Source: CAZBLP01 sp964492825
Lineage (GTDB): Bacteria; DYJV01
Reading direction: 5' to 3'
Assembly (NCBI GenBank): GCA_964492825.1
Contig: CAZBLP010000002.1
Span: 13,761-77,760, forward strand
DNA length: 64,000 bases
Shown: positions 43,824 through 52,971 of the stretch, piece by piece
Layout: every line of letters begins with the position of its first letter
Numbering within the stretch: the stretch's first letter is position 1
Translations under genes and position numbers: made by a program
The notes under the pieces: generated by a model
Told to the model about the DNA's origin: nothing
The model's input: only the letters and a program-made list of their open reading frames with translations
Databases searched by the model: none

Positions 43824-44498
43824 CTATGAATAAAACTCTAAAACATCTTTAAGATTGTTTATAATATGATTTGGCTTATGTTCAAGAATTTCAGAAAGAG
43901 AGTTTTCTCCTTCTCCTACTATTATTATTGAAGAAATTTTTGCTTTCCTTGCGGTATAAATATCAGTAAGACTGTCACCAAGGAAAAAAATAGAGTTTTC
44001 ATTACTATTTTTAACATTAAAGAACTTAAAAATTTTTTTTAAACCATCTATATTTGGTTTGAGAAAGTCAACATCATTTCTTGAAACAGTTATATCAAAA
44101 AAAGATTTTATTTTGAATTTGTCAATAATATAATCAAGAGCATTTCTACCTACATTTGAACATAGAGCAATTTTTACATCCATATCAGTTAATTTAGCAA
44201 ATACATAATTAACATTACTCTTTAATTTCCAACGTTTTGATGCATCTTTATCATAAAAGTCATAAATTCTGTTAAAATCAGCCATAATTTTTCTTTTTAA
44301 TTTTGGATCATCTATATTTTTTTGAAAATAGTTATACAATTTGGAATAATTCATTTTTTTCAATTTTAATACAGGTAAATTTAAATTGTAGTTTATATTA
44401 TAACCTTTAATTATTTCGCACATTTCATCCATAGATTCTTTAAGCTTCCATTGAAAGTCTACCAGTGTTCCCTCAAGGTCAGATATTAGCAGTTTCAT
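43824..44498 (-). CDS. HAD-family phosphatase
   Basis: A 224-residue HAD-like hydrolase starting MKLLISDLEGTLVDF (motif I DxEGTLVD), with motif II ALCSNVGRNALDYIIDKF near 120, lysine in FLKPNIDGLKKIFKFF near 155 and motif IV IFFLGDSLTDIYTARKA near 175. A phosphoglycolate-phosphatase-like cap domain lies at about 20-90. The substrate is unknown. Start placed at the ATG after GGAG; an in-frame ATG 33 bases earlier lacks such a site. Confidence 0.8.
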   Translation of the reverse strand: MKLLISDLEGTLVDFQWKLKESMDEMCEIIKGYNINYNLNLPVLKLKKMNYSKLYNYFQKNIDDPKLKRKIMADFNRIYDFYDKDASKRWKLKSNVNYVFAKLTDMDVKIALCSNVGRNALDYIIDKFKIKSFFDITVSRNDVDFLKPNIDGLKKIFKFFNVKNSNENSIFFLGDSLTDIYTARKAKISSIIIVGEGENSLSEILEHKPNHIINNLKDVLEFYS

Positions 44499-44706
44499 TA
44501 TAATCTCCACAAATGTAATTTCTATTCTCATTCAAAATATCAATAAATAATAAAAAATCAAATAATTTAATTTTATAACTATTATAAGTAGAGTTTATAA
44601 ACAGATTAAAACAAATGTAAATTAAGATAGAGACAGAACTTTTAAAGCCATCTTTATTTGTCCAAGCTTGATTGTATAATTTCATAAATATTCCAAATGT
44701 AAAAAA

Positions 44707-45798
44707 TTAATCCCAAATAAAAGTTATCCCAAACTGTATCCAGCCATACGGATGATCAAAAGTAGTTTGAGAGTATTTGTTATACAAAAAAGGGATTTCC
44801 CCGTTAAATTGTCTGTATAAGAGCTTTCCTCCAAATGTTAAAATAATATTTCTATTTATAAAGTAACCGATTTTCCCTTTTAGTATATGATTATAATCTA
44901 TATAATTTAAACTTTGTTTTCTATTTATTTTTATGTATGAATATTCAATTTGTGTTAAGGTTCTGCACGGAGTTTTTATAAATAATGAAAAACCGAATTT
45001 ATAATAATTTTCATTTCTATCCAGATTGTACGGCAAATCAGGGAACCTATTTTTATATTTATCCGGAATCATTTTAATAATATTGGAATCGATTTTAGTA
45101 TTAATTTTTGTTTTTCCATATTCCAAGTAAAAATTAGGATAAAAAATTTTAAATGCTTTGCCAATAGTTAATCTATAATAATTTGAAAAATCTTTCATAT
45201 CTTTAATTAAAAAAAAAGGCTCTTCTTTTTTTAAAAAACCTATACTTAAAGTCATTTCTGGATATTTCCTTGTTAGCCAAACATAATTTTTATCAGTTTC
45301 AATTGTTAGACCTTTTTTAAATTTATCTGCGTAGTAATTCATTTCAGATATATCTGAAATTTTTAAATCTTTTGCATTATTTTTACGTATACCTATTTCC
45401 AAGGAAATCAATGAGTTAAATGATTTTCTAAAAGCAAGGGTATAACTGTTAATATTTAAATTTCCAGTTCCGTAATTAATCTTTCTTTTTAAATAAGAAG
45501 TAATAATCATTAAATTATCTGTAAGTCCGAAATTAACGGATATCCCTCTGTGTTCATAATTCCCTATATTATTTCCGTATGATTTAAGGTAGTTTGATTT
45601 TAAATTTAAAATATCAACTGTATCGTTTAAAACAGCATAATTTAAATTTATTTCAAATTCTTTTGGTGGTATAATGGTTGATGCTGCTGATATTCCTGTA
45701 TAAGGTATATAATATGGAAGTTGTTCAGAGTGCAGACAATTTAAGTAAGTTAATAGTATAAAAACTGTTATTAAAATCCTATAACAAAAACAAAAGAT
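44707..45798 (-). CDS. Outer-membrane beta-barrel protein, apparently starting at AUC
   Basis: An open frame of 363 codons with a classical signal sequence (RILITVFILLTYLNCLHSEQ) but no ATG, GTG or TTG before residue 100. The first canonical start, ATG at 45510, lies inside the barrel. AGGAGG lies 5 bases before ATC at 45798-45796, making that the most likely start. The mature part has alternating hydrophobic/polar strands rich in Tyr, Asn and Lys (YTLAFRKSFNSLISLEIGIRKN, FGGKLLYRQFNG) and ends FGITFIWD, typical of an outer-membrane barrel. The family is not recognised. It follows the acidic secreted protein after a strong terminator, in an exopolysaccharide-export neighbourhood. Confidence 0.7.
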   Translation of the reverse strand: MFCFCYRILITVFILLTYLNCLHSEQLPYYIPYTGISAASTIIPPKEFEINLNYAVLNDTVDILNLKSNYLKSYGNNIGNYEHRGISVNFGLTDNLMIITSYLKRKINYGTGNLNINSYTLAFRKSFNSLISLEIGIRKNNAKDLKISDISEMNYYADKFKKGLTIETDKNYVWLTRKYPEMTLSIGFLKKEEPFFLIKDMKDFSNYYRLTIGKAFKIFYPNFYLEYGKTKINTKIDSNIIKMIPDKYKNRFPDLPYNLDRNENYYKFGFSLFIKTPCRTLTQIEYSYIKINRKQSLNYIDYNHILKGKIGYFINRNIILTFGGKLLYRQFNGEIPFLYNKYSQTTFDHPYGWIQFGITFIWD

Positions 45799-45827
45799 CT
45801 TATCCTCCTACACATACTACCCATAAA

Positions 45828-45855
45828 AAAGAGCCACAAAATTTTGTGGCTCTTT
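45828..45855 (-). terminator. Strong terminator after the acidic secreted protein
   Basis: AAAGAGCCAC and GTGGCTCTTT pair perfectly around AAAATTTT, giving up to 14 base pairs, with TTTTTT following on the minus strand. It lies about 30 bases after the stop at 45882 and about 30 bases before the start of the beta-barrel gene, so it separates or attenuates the latter. Confidence 0.88.
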
Positions 45856-45881
45856 GCAATAATTTGATATTGTTGTATGTT

Positions 45882-48326
45882 TTATTTAATCCAATAAATA
45901 ACCTGCATACCTTCAGAGGAATATACTTTAAAGTCCGTTAATCCGTCTCCATTTAAATCACCTACATCTTTATATGCAACACCATTACTGTCTTTATTTG
46001 CATTATACCAGTCTTCGTCATCAGAACCTGACTCAATTGGTGTAACAATATATGTGAATTTAAATTTATACTCCTTATTGTTAGTGGTAACTGTAAGAAC
46101 TCCTGTATCTCTGTCCATGCTATAATTTGCCCCGAAGAATTTATCCATATCATTTGAGAAATTATCTAATGACGCAACATAAGGAGATATCATTTGGGTT
46201 GAGCCGTCGGAATATCTTGCCAATACTCCGTATGCTTCAGATGCTGGATCTCCTCCAACCATTTCAAAACTTGTTGTATGTGCGGCTACGCTACTGCCAC
46301 CTTTTACCTCCCAACCAAATGTACCTATTAATTTGCCACTATCTGTATTTATGCTGATTAATCCGTCATCATCTATTTTAGAGTCTTGAATTCCAGTGAT
46401 AACTCCAACTGGATCTTTTGGCGCAGGAGTTAATACAACTGCTATTCCATTTTTTACACTAACAGCTCTTCCGTTTGGGAGTGCATGTACGCCTTCTGGT
46501 ATTGAAGAAGGAACAATTTTTACTTCTTTTATAAAAGTAGCTACTTTAAATCCGCTTACTTCAACTTCAACTGAACCATAATCTGTGCTTTCTATTTTAA
46601 CATCTGTTGAAATATTTTTTACTGCATCTTCTACAACATTTGTTGTTGTAATAACTTTTTCTTCTTTTGCAAGAACAGCTGCATCGGGATTTGCAACTGT
46701 CGGTAAAGCATCAGCCACTTCCTGAGCTGTTTCTTCGCTTAAACCTGCTTGTTTTAAAATATTCTGAACCTCTGCCTTTTCAACGGTTACAGCATCTGTG
46801 ACATCTATGGCTGCTGTATCAATAACGTCATCCATTAAATCTGGATTATCTTCCAATGTTTTTTGAAGTTCTTCAGGAGTTGTCACAGGCTCAATTGTTT
46901 TACCTGTTTCTTTTGCAAGATCATCAAGAGTGGCTTCTAATATGTTTTGTGTAAGCTCCTGAGCTTTTTCTATAACATCTTCTCCTAATCCTATATTTAA
47001 ATCTTTAGATGTTTTTAAAATTGAACTTACCATATCTGAAGTATTAGTTACAATTTTTTCAGCATGTTCAATTGTCACATTTTCAGGTTCTGATATTGCG
47101 TCTGTTACTTTATCAATAATATTTGATACTTCAGTTTCAGCTTGAGTGACTGCGTTTCTAATTATTTCATCATCGGCATTTTCCGAACTTGCAATAGTGT
47201 CCAATACATCAGTAATTGCATCTGCTGATGTATCCAAAATATTCGCTACTGCGTCCACATCATCTTGTAAATCATCTATTGCAGATCCTATGGTATCACC
47301 TAAACTATCTATACTGTCCACAATTGCTTCACTATCACCTGATTCCAATGCATCTTCAACATCTGATACTGCTTCTTGGCCTGCATTGTCAATTTCTTCT
47401 TCTGCTGCAGCTTCCTCGTCTTGTGAAGTTGTAGTTTCTCCTCCTGATGTCCCGCTTGATGTAGAACTACCTGAAGTTGACTCACTGGGCAATGTTACAG
47501 AGGTATTATCCACTACTTCAATTGTACCTGACAAAACAGGGGCACCTGCTGCTATAACAGGTGAGTCTGTTACTCCATTTATGTCCCAATTTGACGGTGT
47601 TGTATTGTCAAATTCTGTTAGGCTTCCATTATCATAGTAACCTATAGGAATATCTGTAATGATTTTAAATTTATAGATTCCTGATGGGATTAAGTCTTCT
47701 GCTGCTTCAGCTGTCTCTACATCTCTGTTTTGTAACTCATCTCTGACTTTCTGGATGAGATTGTTAGGATCAAAAGTAAGGTTGCCGCTAGAGTCACTTG
47801 TCACAGGACCGTTTTGAGTATTATTGCTAATATTACCTTTAAAAGCTATACTGTGATCATAGGTATATGCTCTAAAATAAATTTTTGCTGTATCGGGAAT
47901 GGTAACAGATGTTTCGTCACTACTGTTTGTTGCTACTTCTATTGGGTAAACAATTGCTTCCAAGTATCTGTAGCTTTGATTTGACCAGTCAGCATTGTTG
48001 TCAGGACTGTAATTGTCATTAATAAGTCCGTTATAATCACTGGTATAGGTGGTATTGTCAAGAATAACTATTCCAATAGAGAGGTTGTCCTGGGAAAAAT
48101 TATCATTTTTATATACTTTTAAGGATAAGTTAATATTATTCTGCCGTATATTACCCACAACATCACCGTTATTAATAAGTCCGCTTTGAGATACAGGCAC
48201 AGGTGTTCCTCCAATTGTCACATTATCTTCTTGAACCCCGAAAATCGGTGTATATGCAAATAAACTTTGTCCAACAAATAATGTAAAAACAAATACAATA
48301 CTTAAAGCTTGTATAAATTTTTTCAT
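45882..48326 (-). CDS. Large acidic secreted protein of unknown function
   Basis: An 814-residue exported protein with a signal peptide (MKKFIQALSIVFVFTLFVGQSLFAY). The N-terminal part (about 25-265) is beta-rich with many Asn, Asp and Thr. A Ser/Thr/Gly/Glu-rich linker (about 270-310) leads to a long acidic helical region (about 310-560) of Asp, Ala, Glu and Ile, with repeated DIIDxxxxAI-like phrases (VDSIDSLGDTIGSAIDDLQ, ILDTSADAITDVLDTIASS). The C-terminal part is beta-rich and ends DVGDLNGDGLTDFKV, a DxNxDGxxD calcium-loop motif. No family is recognised. It lies directly downstream of Wzz- and SLBB-type export genes, so it may be a surface or matrix protein. Confidence 0.75.
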   Translation of the reverse strand: MKKFIQALSIVFVFTLFVGQSLFAYTPIFGVQEDNVTIGGTPVPVSQSGLINNGDVVGNIRQNNINLSLKVYKNDNFSQDNLSIGIVILDNTTYTSDYNGLINDNYSPDNNADWSNQSYRYLEAIVYPIEVATNSSDETSVTIPDTAKIYFRAYTYDHSIAFKGNISNNTQNGPVTSDSSGNLTFDPNNLIQKVRDELQNRDVETAEAAEDLIPSGIYKFKIITDIPIGYYDNGSLTEFDNTTPSNWDINGVTDSPVIAAGAPVLSGTIEVVDNTSVTLPSESTSGSSTSSGTSGGETTTSQDEEAAAEEEIDNAGQEAVSDVEDALESGDSEAIVDSIDSLGDTIGSAIDDLQDDVDAVANILDTSADAITDVLDTIASSENADDEIIRNAVTQAETEVSNIIDKVTDAISEPENVTIEHAEKIVTNTSDMVSSILKTSKDLNIGLGEDVIEKAQELTQNILEATLDDLAKETGKTIEPVTTPEELQKTLEDNPDLMDDVIDTAAIDVTDAVTVEKAEVQNILKQAGLSEETAQEVADALPTVANPDAAVLAKEEKVITTTNVVEDAVKNISTDVKIESTDYGSVEVEVSGFKVATFIKEVKIVPSSIPEGVHALPNGRAVSVKNGIAVVLTPAPKDPVGVITGIQDSKIDDDGLISINTDSGKLIGTFGWEVKGGSSVAAHTTSFEMVGGDPASEAYGVLARYSDGSTQMISPYVASLDNFSNDMDKFFGANYSMDRDTGVLTVTTNNKEYKFKFTYIVTPIESGSDDEDWYNANKDSNGVAYKDVGDLNGDGLTDFKVYSSEGMQVIYWIK

Positions 48327-48401
48327 AATTTCCCCCTATTAAATTAAAACTATCCTAAAGGAATAAAAAAGTCAATAAGTTATTTAATTTTTTTTAAAAA
48401 A

Positions 48402-51400
48402 TTAATCTTTTAAATTTACAACAGTATAAGTTGTCAAAGCGCTTTGATAGATAATCTGCATTACATCTCTTAACAATGGCCGCCAGAATATTGGAACGTT
48501 TATTTTTAAAGGAACAATAATAGCGTCGCCTGAATCTAATTTATAATTCATTATATTTTTGCTAAATAAAAATGGTATTCCCCAAACTGTAGGGTTTCTA
48601 CCTTGCCAATGTTTTCCTTTGTAAATGTTTGATGATGTTATAACAGCACCATTTGGTTTTATAACAAAAATATTTTCAATATCCGCGTCTTTGGTTAATC
48701 CGCCGGCATCTGATATATAATCTTTTACTTTGTAATCTTTTATCCTTATAAGTGCCGAAGGGTTATAAACCTCGCCAAATATAAGTACACTTGCAGGCTT
48801 TTTAGGAATATAGATTTTATCTCCATTTGCAAGATATATGTCAGATATTGTATTTTTTAATTTTTCAATATCTTCAGGAATTATTAAACCTGAAATTCTT
48901 CCGTTTACATTTGTTTGCTGCATTAAATCAAGTAATCTTCTCTTTGAATCCATAGCTTGTTTTCTTGCATTTTTTTGTGTTGATTCCAAATCAGATTGCA
49001 TAATTCCTGCTTGTTCTTTATCTATTTCCTGTTTCATTTCCAGGATTGCTTTGTTTAATCTCTGTTGCTCCATTTCTTTTATAGATTCTCTTGTAAAAAT
49101 GATTCCGTCAGGATATGCATTATCTCTAAAACCTCCTGCTTGTTTTAAAATTTCGTAAAGAGTCGTGTTTTCACTAATGCTGTAAATTCCTGGCCTTTTT
49201 ACATAACCTTGAATTTCAACTTTTTCAACAACTTCATCTTTTGATATTTTTTTAATTAACAACCTGTCTCCAGGATTAAGCGGAATATTTAATTTGTTGT
49301 TTTGTGCAATAAGAAGATCAAAAAGAAATATAGAAGTTATATTTTTTTGTATCATTTCTCCTGAGCCTTCAGCCTTTATTTTTATATTCTCAGCTTTTTC
49401 AAGTTGTGTTTTCCCTTTGTTTTTTGATGCTTCTCTGAAAATTTCAACTTTCAAACTCTTTAAATCTCTTAAAAATCTGGCTTTTGATAATGCATCTGTT
49501 AATTTTATTCCAAAGTGATAAGGGACTATAATTGATTTTTCCACTTCTCCGGTTATTTTAATAGGAGCAAATATATGTCTCGGGAATAATCTGACAACAT
49601 CAAGTTTTTGTAACGTTATATTTTCTTTATTATTTAAAATTTTTTCAGGGTTAAATTTTATAATATCCGTTATTTTAAAATTATTTAAATCTCTTCTTTC
49701 TATTTCTCCGTAATTTAAATCAGTATTCAAGGTAAAAATATTTTTATTTAGAATATCAGATAGGTTCATGTTGTTTTTATAAGTATATACACCTGGATAT
49801 AATGTTTCACCTTCCAATACAACAACATTTTTTATTTGGTTGAAATCTATATCCTTTTTCCCAAATTTATAAAAAACAACAATATCTGCAGGCATTAAGG
49901 GAACATCCTTTTTTTTGTTTAAAATATCTTCAGGAATAAAAGTTATATATTTAGGAGGCAAACCAAACGGATAATGTCTGATAATAACGGCAAATTTTCG
50001 GTTAGTATCCAAATTTAATTGGGTTTTGTCAAATATTTGGGACAGAGTAAGCCCCTGTTTGTATGAGAATAAAGAGGGATGTTTTATATATCCCTTTATA
50101 ATCACAACATTTTTAACTTTTTTAATATTTAAATTTAAAAAATTATATTTGAATAAAAATATTTTGTCTGCTGGAGCGAGAAGCATATCACCTTTATTAG
50201 ATAATATTTCAGAAGGTGAAAAAGTAATATATTTAGGATTTGTGCCTGTAGGAAACTGTCTTTTTATTAATGCAAAATTCATATTGGAATCTTTGAAAAA
50301 AAGGTCATTTTTTAAAATTTCAGATAATTTCATCTCTCTTTTATATTCATACAAACCGGGATATGTGGTGTATCCTGATATTTCAACAGCATTTTGAGGT
50401 ACGTTTATTACTTCTTTAATACTGATAATGTCTCCATCTTTTAATTTTTGATTAATAAAAGCATTATTATCAAGAGAGCCTTCTTTCATTTCTATATAAA
50501 GATTTTCTTTATATCTGTCCAATGACACTTTTAATTTGTAACTTGAAGGGAGCAAGCCTCCTGCCAAATTTATTAAATCTTTTAATGTAGTTTCGTTTTT
50601 AATTTCATAAATAGCAGGTCTTTTGACTTTGCCTATAATAGCTACTGTTTTGCCTATTGGTTTAACAAAAATAACATCATTATCTTTTAATCTGAAATCA
50701 ATCTGTTCTCCTTTTAATAGAAGTTTATAAAAATCTATATGGTATTTTTTTATTTTGTTGTTTTGCTTTTTTGTAATTATTATATCTCTGAGAGTACCTG
50801 TTTTTTTAATGCCTCCTGCCATCATTAAAGCATCTATTACAGTGTTCACTCCTGTAACCATTTCAGCTCCAGGCTTGTTTACTTCTCCTGAAACATATAT
50901 AGGGAAAGTTCTTAATCTCCCAACTGTTAATTTTATATTTGCGCTTAAAGCTTTTGATATAATATTTTCAGCTTCTCCCAGAGTAAGCCCCCACACATAA
51001 AAAACTCCTATGCCAGGCATATATATTTTTCCTTCTCTATCCACAACAAGTTTCCTGATTCTTGAAAGATTGGAATCCATTGTACCGCCAATAATATATA
51101 TAAAAAGTTCGTCTCCTGGGCCTAATATATAATTTTTATCAACAGGAATGGAAAAAGTTAATCTTGGCCTTCCTCTAAAAAAATTATAACCAAACTGTCC
51201 GACTTTTAATTTTTTATCACTTATTCTGTTTAAAAAACTTTTTTCCAAAGATGAAATTTCTAAATTTGTTTTTCCATTAATAAAATTTTTCTTTTTTTTA
51301 TATTTTAACTGCTCTATTAATTCAGAAGGATACTTGCCGATTTCCTGATTTTCTATTCCTTCTCCTTTAAAAGCTTCTTCATTAAGATCTTGCCCCATTT

Positions 51401-51629
51401 TGCCTTTTTCAGACAATTTTTTTTGTAAAATTGAAGTGGCACGATTCAAATTACCTTGAGAAGAACTGCTTTTTGAAAGTCCTTTAAAAGAACTTGAAGA
51501 AGAACCAATCCCTTGTGCAGTAGCCCCAGATGAAGTTGTAGAAGAGGTGAGCCCCTCAGCTGAATTTAAATTTATATATGAAACAGTTACCATAAATATG
51601 GTAACAAATATGTATTTTAATAATTTCAT
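48402..51629 (-). CDS. Polysaccharide export protein with about eight SLBB-type repeats
   Basis: A 1075-residue exported protein with a signal peptide and a Ser/Gly-rich N-terminus. A polysaccharide-export domain begins near residue 150 (DKNYILGPGDELFIYIIGG..DREGKIYMPGIGVFYVWGLTLGEAE). About eight SLBB-type segments follow, marked by phrases such as IYVSGEVNKPG, VAIIGKVKRPAIY, VEISGYTTYPGLY, VVIIKGYIKHPSLF, VVVLEGETLYPGVY, VEIQGYVKRPGIY and VLIFGEVYNPSALI. Wza normally has two or three. A Glu/Lys/Gln-rich coiled coil (about 855-910) interrupts them. The final FWRPLLRDVMQIIYQSALTTYTVV resembles the C-terminal outer-membrane helix of Wza. It overlaps the Wzz-like gene by 1 base. Confidence 0.88.
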   Translation of the reverse strand: MKLLKYIFVTIFMVTVSYINLNSAEGLTSSTTSSGATAQGIGSSSSSFKGLSKSSSSQGNLNRATSILQKKLSEKGKMGQDLNEEAFKGEGIENQEIGKYPSELIEQLKYKKKKNFINGKTNLEISSLEKSFLNRISDKKLKVGQFGYNFFRGRPRLTFSIPVDKNYILGPGDELFIYIIGGTMDSNLSRIRKLVVDREGKIYMPGIGVFYVWGLTLGEAENIISKALSANIKLTVGRLRTFPIYVSGEVNKPGAEMVTGVNTVIDALMMAGGIKKTGTLRDIIITKKQNNKIKKYHIDFYKLLLKGEQIDFRLKDNDVIFVKPIGKTVAIIGKVKRPAIYEIKNETTLKDLINLAGGLLPSSYKLKVSLDRYKENLYIEMKEGSLDNNAFINQKLKDGDIISIKEVINVPQNAVEISGYTTYPGLYEYKREMKLSEILKNDLFFKDSNMNFALIKRQFPTGTNPKYITFSPSEILSNKGDMLLAPADKIFLFKYNFLNLNIKKVKNVVIIKGYIKHPSLFSYKQGLTLSQIFDKTQLNLDTNRKFAVIIRHYPFGLPPKYITFIPEDILNKKKDVPLMPADIVVFYKFGKKDIDFNQIKNVVVLEGETLYPGVYTYKNNMNLSDILNKNIFTLNTDLNYGEIERRDLNNFKITDIIKFNPEKILNNKENITLQKLDVVRLFPRHIFAPIKITGEVEKSIIVPYHFGIKLTDALSKARFLRDLKSLKVEIFREASKNKGKTQLEKAENIKIKAEGSGEMIQKNITSIFLFDLLIAQNNKLNIPLNPGDRLLIKKISKDEVVEKVEIQGYVKRPGIYSISENTTLYEILKQAGGFRDNAYPDGIIFTRESIKEMEQQRLNKAILEMKQEIDKEQAGIMQSDLESTQKNARKQAMDSKRRLLDLMQQTNVNGRISGLIIPEDIEKLKNTISDIYLANGDKIYIPKKPASVLIFGEVYNPSALIRIKDYKVKDYISDAGGLTKDADIENIFVIKPNGAVITSSNIYKGKHWQGRNPTVWGIPFLFSKNIMNYKLDSGDAIIVPLKINVPIFWRPLLRDVMQIIYQSALTTYTVVNLKD

Positions 51630-52861
51630 TAAATTTCCTCCTGATCTCTGTTTTTAATATTTTCAATCCATTCTAAGAAAAAAACAATAAATACACTTAA
51701 AACTAATCCTGTTACAAATGCCACTACTACTATAAGTTTTCTTTTGGGTTTAAATCTTTTTTCTGGAACATAAGGCGGATCTATGACCTGAAATGCTATC
51801 TGCTCTTTCATCTCTTGTGCTTTTGCCATTTCATATTCATGGACAAGGGATTGATACAATCCTTGAGCTATTGATATTTCGGATTTTAACTGAAGCAGAT
51901 TAAATTTTAGTTTAGGAATGGATACAAAATTCGGATTCATACTATTAAGTTTTTTTAAATATTCATCTATTTGATTTTTAATCTTTTTAATTTTTTCCTG
52001 CTGTTTTGCAACTTCTTTTTTAGATATATTAAAGTTGGAGTTTTTTATTGCTTTTAATTTCTCTTTTTCAGCAATAAGCTTTCCCTGTAATTTGCCAAAT
52101 TCCGTTTCCTTGTTCATTGTTAAAAACGGTATATCTTTTATTTTTCCTTCTGAAAATTCTATATAAATTTTTTCAAGTTTTTTAAGCCTTATTTTTGCTT
52201 CCTGCAATCTTTCACCAACATAGACTCTATATTTTTTTACAAGTGTAAAAGATTTCTTATTTAATATTTCATCAGTTGTTTTTATAATTCCATTTGCTAT
52301 TTTATACGTCATTTCAGGTTGTTTTTTAAATAACACAGATACGTTAATTACCCCTGTTTTTTTATCAGTGGAAACTGATATTAAATTTTTTAAAGCGTTT
52401 GCGCCTTTGAAAATTGTTGGTGGTTTATCATCTTTATTTTTTAAAATCCATTTTTTTGTAACATTATCCCAGTTATCAGGAAAAAGTATAGGTAGAAGAT
52501 TTAATTTTTCAACTAAATTTTCTCTTAAAATTCTGCTTTTTAAAACAGCTTCCACTGTTATTCCTGAAGTGGTTGTCGGCAATGAAACAGGCAAACTGCC
52601 AAGTAATGATGCAATGCCGGATGCTCGTTTACCTCCAAGAGGAATTAATGAAAAATCTGTTTTGTAAACTTTTGGCAATAAAAGACTTATTATAACAGCT
52701 AAAACAGTTATAAAAGAAGTAATAGAAATAATAAGTTTTTTTCTTTTAAGTAGAGTAAGCCATAATTCATACAGGTCTATTTCATCTTCTTCAACTGGAT
52801 AATAATTGGGATAATTTGGCGGAACCGGCGGATAAACTTCATTATGTTTGTTTTTTTCCAT
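51629..52861 (-). CDS. Wzz-type polysaccharide chain-length/export protein
   Basis: A 410-residue inner-membrane protein with two membrane helices near residues 48-70 and 378-400, as in Wzz/Wzc. It has a Pro/Tyr-rich N-terminus (VYPPVPPNYPNYYPVEEDEIDLYELWLTLLKRKKLI), a periplasmic coiled coil (about 200-330) and the conserved PPYVPEKRFKPKRKLIVVVAFV before helix two. It has no tyrosine kinase domain. Start set at the ATG after AGAGG. It lies upstream of the SLBB export gene on one transcript. Confidence 0.88.
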   Translation of the reverse strand: MEKNKHNEVYPPVPPNYPNYYPVEEDEIDLYELWLTLLKRKKLIISITSFITVLAVIISLLLPKVYKTDFSLIPLGGKRASGIASLLGSLPVSLPTTTSGITVEAVLKSRILRENLVEKLNLLPILFPDNWDNVTKKWILKNKDDKPPTIFKGANALKNLISVSTDKKTGVINVSVLFKKQPEMTYKIANGIIKTTDEILNKKSFTLVKKYRVYVGERLQEAKIRLKKLEKIYIEFSEGKIKDIPFLTMNKETEFGKLQGKLIAEKEKLKAIKNSNFNISKKEVAKQQEKIKKIKNQIDEYLKKLNSMNPNFVSIPKLKFNLLQLKSEISIAQGLYQSLVHEYEMAKAQEMKEQIAFQVIDPPYVPEKRFKPKRKLIVVVAFVTGLVLSVFIVFFLEWIENIKNRDQEEI

Positions 52862-52971
52862 TAACACCTCTTAAAAATTTTTGATTTCTGATTTAACTAT
52901 TTGTTATAACTTTAATCTCTTAAAATATTTTTTTTAATTTTTCAATATATTAAATATTATAATAATTAATT

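Noticed and set aside
44479..44685. Possible 68-codon gene between the HAD phosphatase and the beta-barrel gene
   Set aside because: It is rich in Ile, Phe, Asn and Tyr as expected from random AT-rich sequence, has only a weak GGA upstream and no recognisable features. The stretch 44499-44706 shows no other clear element.
45510..45510. ATG at 45510 as the start of the beta-barrel gene
   Set aside because: It would remove a complete signal peptide and two barrel strands, and has no ribosome-binding site. The frame is open and coding-like for about 290 bases upstream.
47146..47637. 163-codon plus-strand frame antisense to the acidic secreted protein
   Set aside because: Its Ser/Ile/Ala-rich composition is the mirror of the Asp/Ala-rich coding strand. 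No ribosome-binding site.
48340..48401. AT-rich inverted repeat (runs of T and A) between the acidic protein and the SLBB gene
   Set aside because: It is low-complexity, has no GC in the stem and no T-run after a stable stem. It is not convincing as a terminator.
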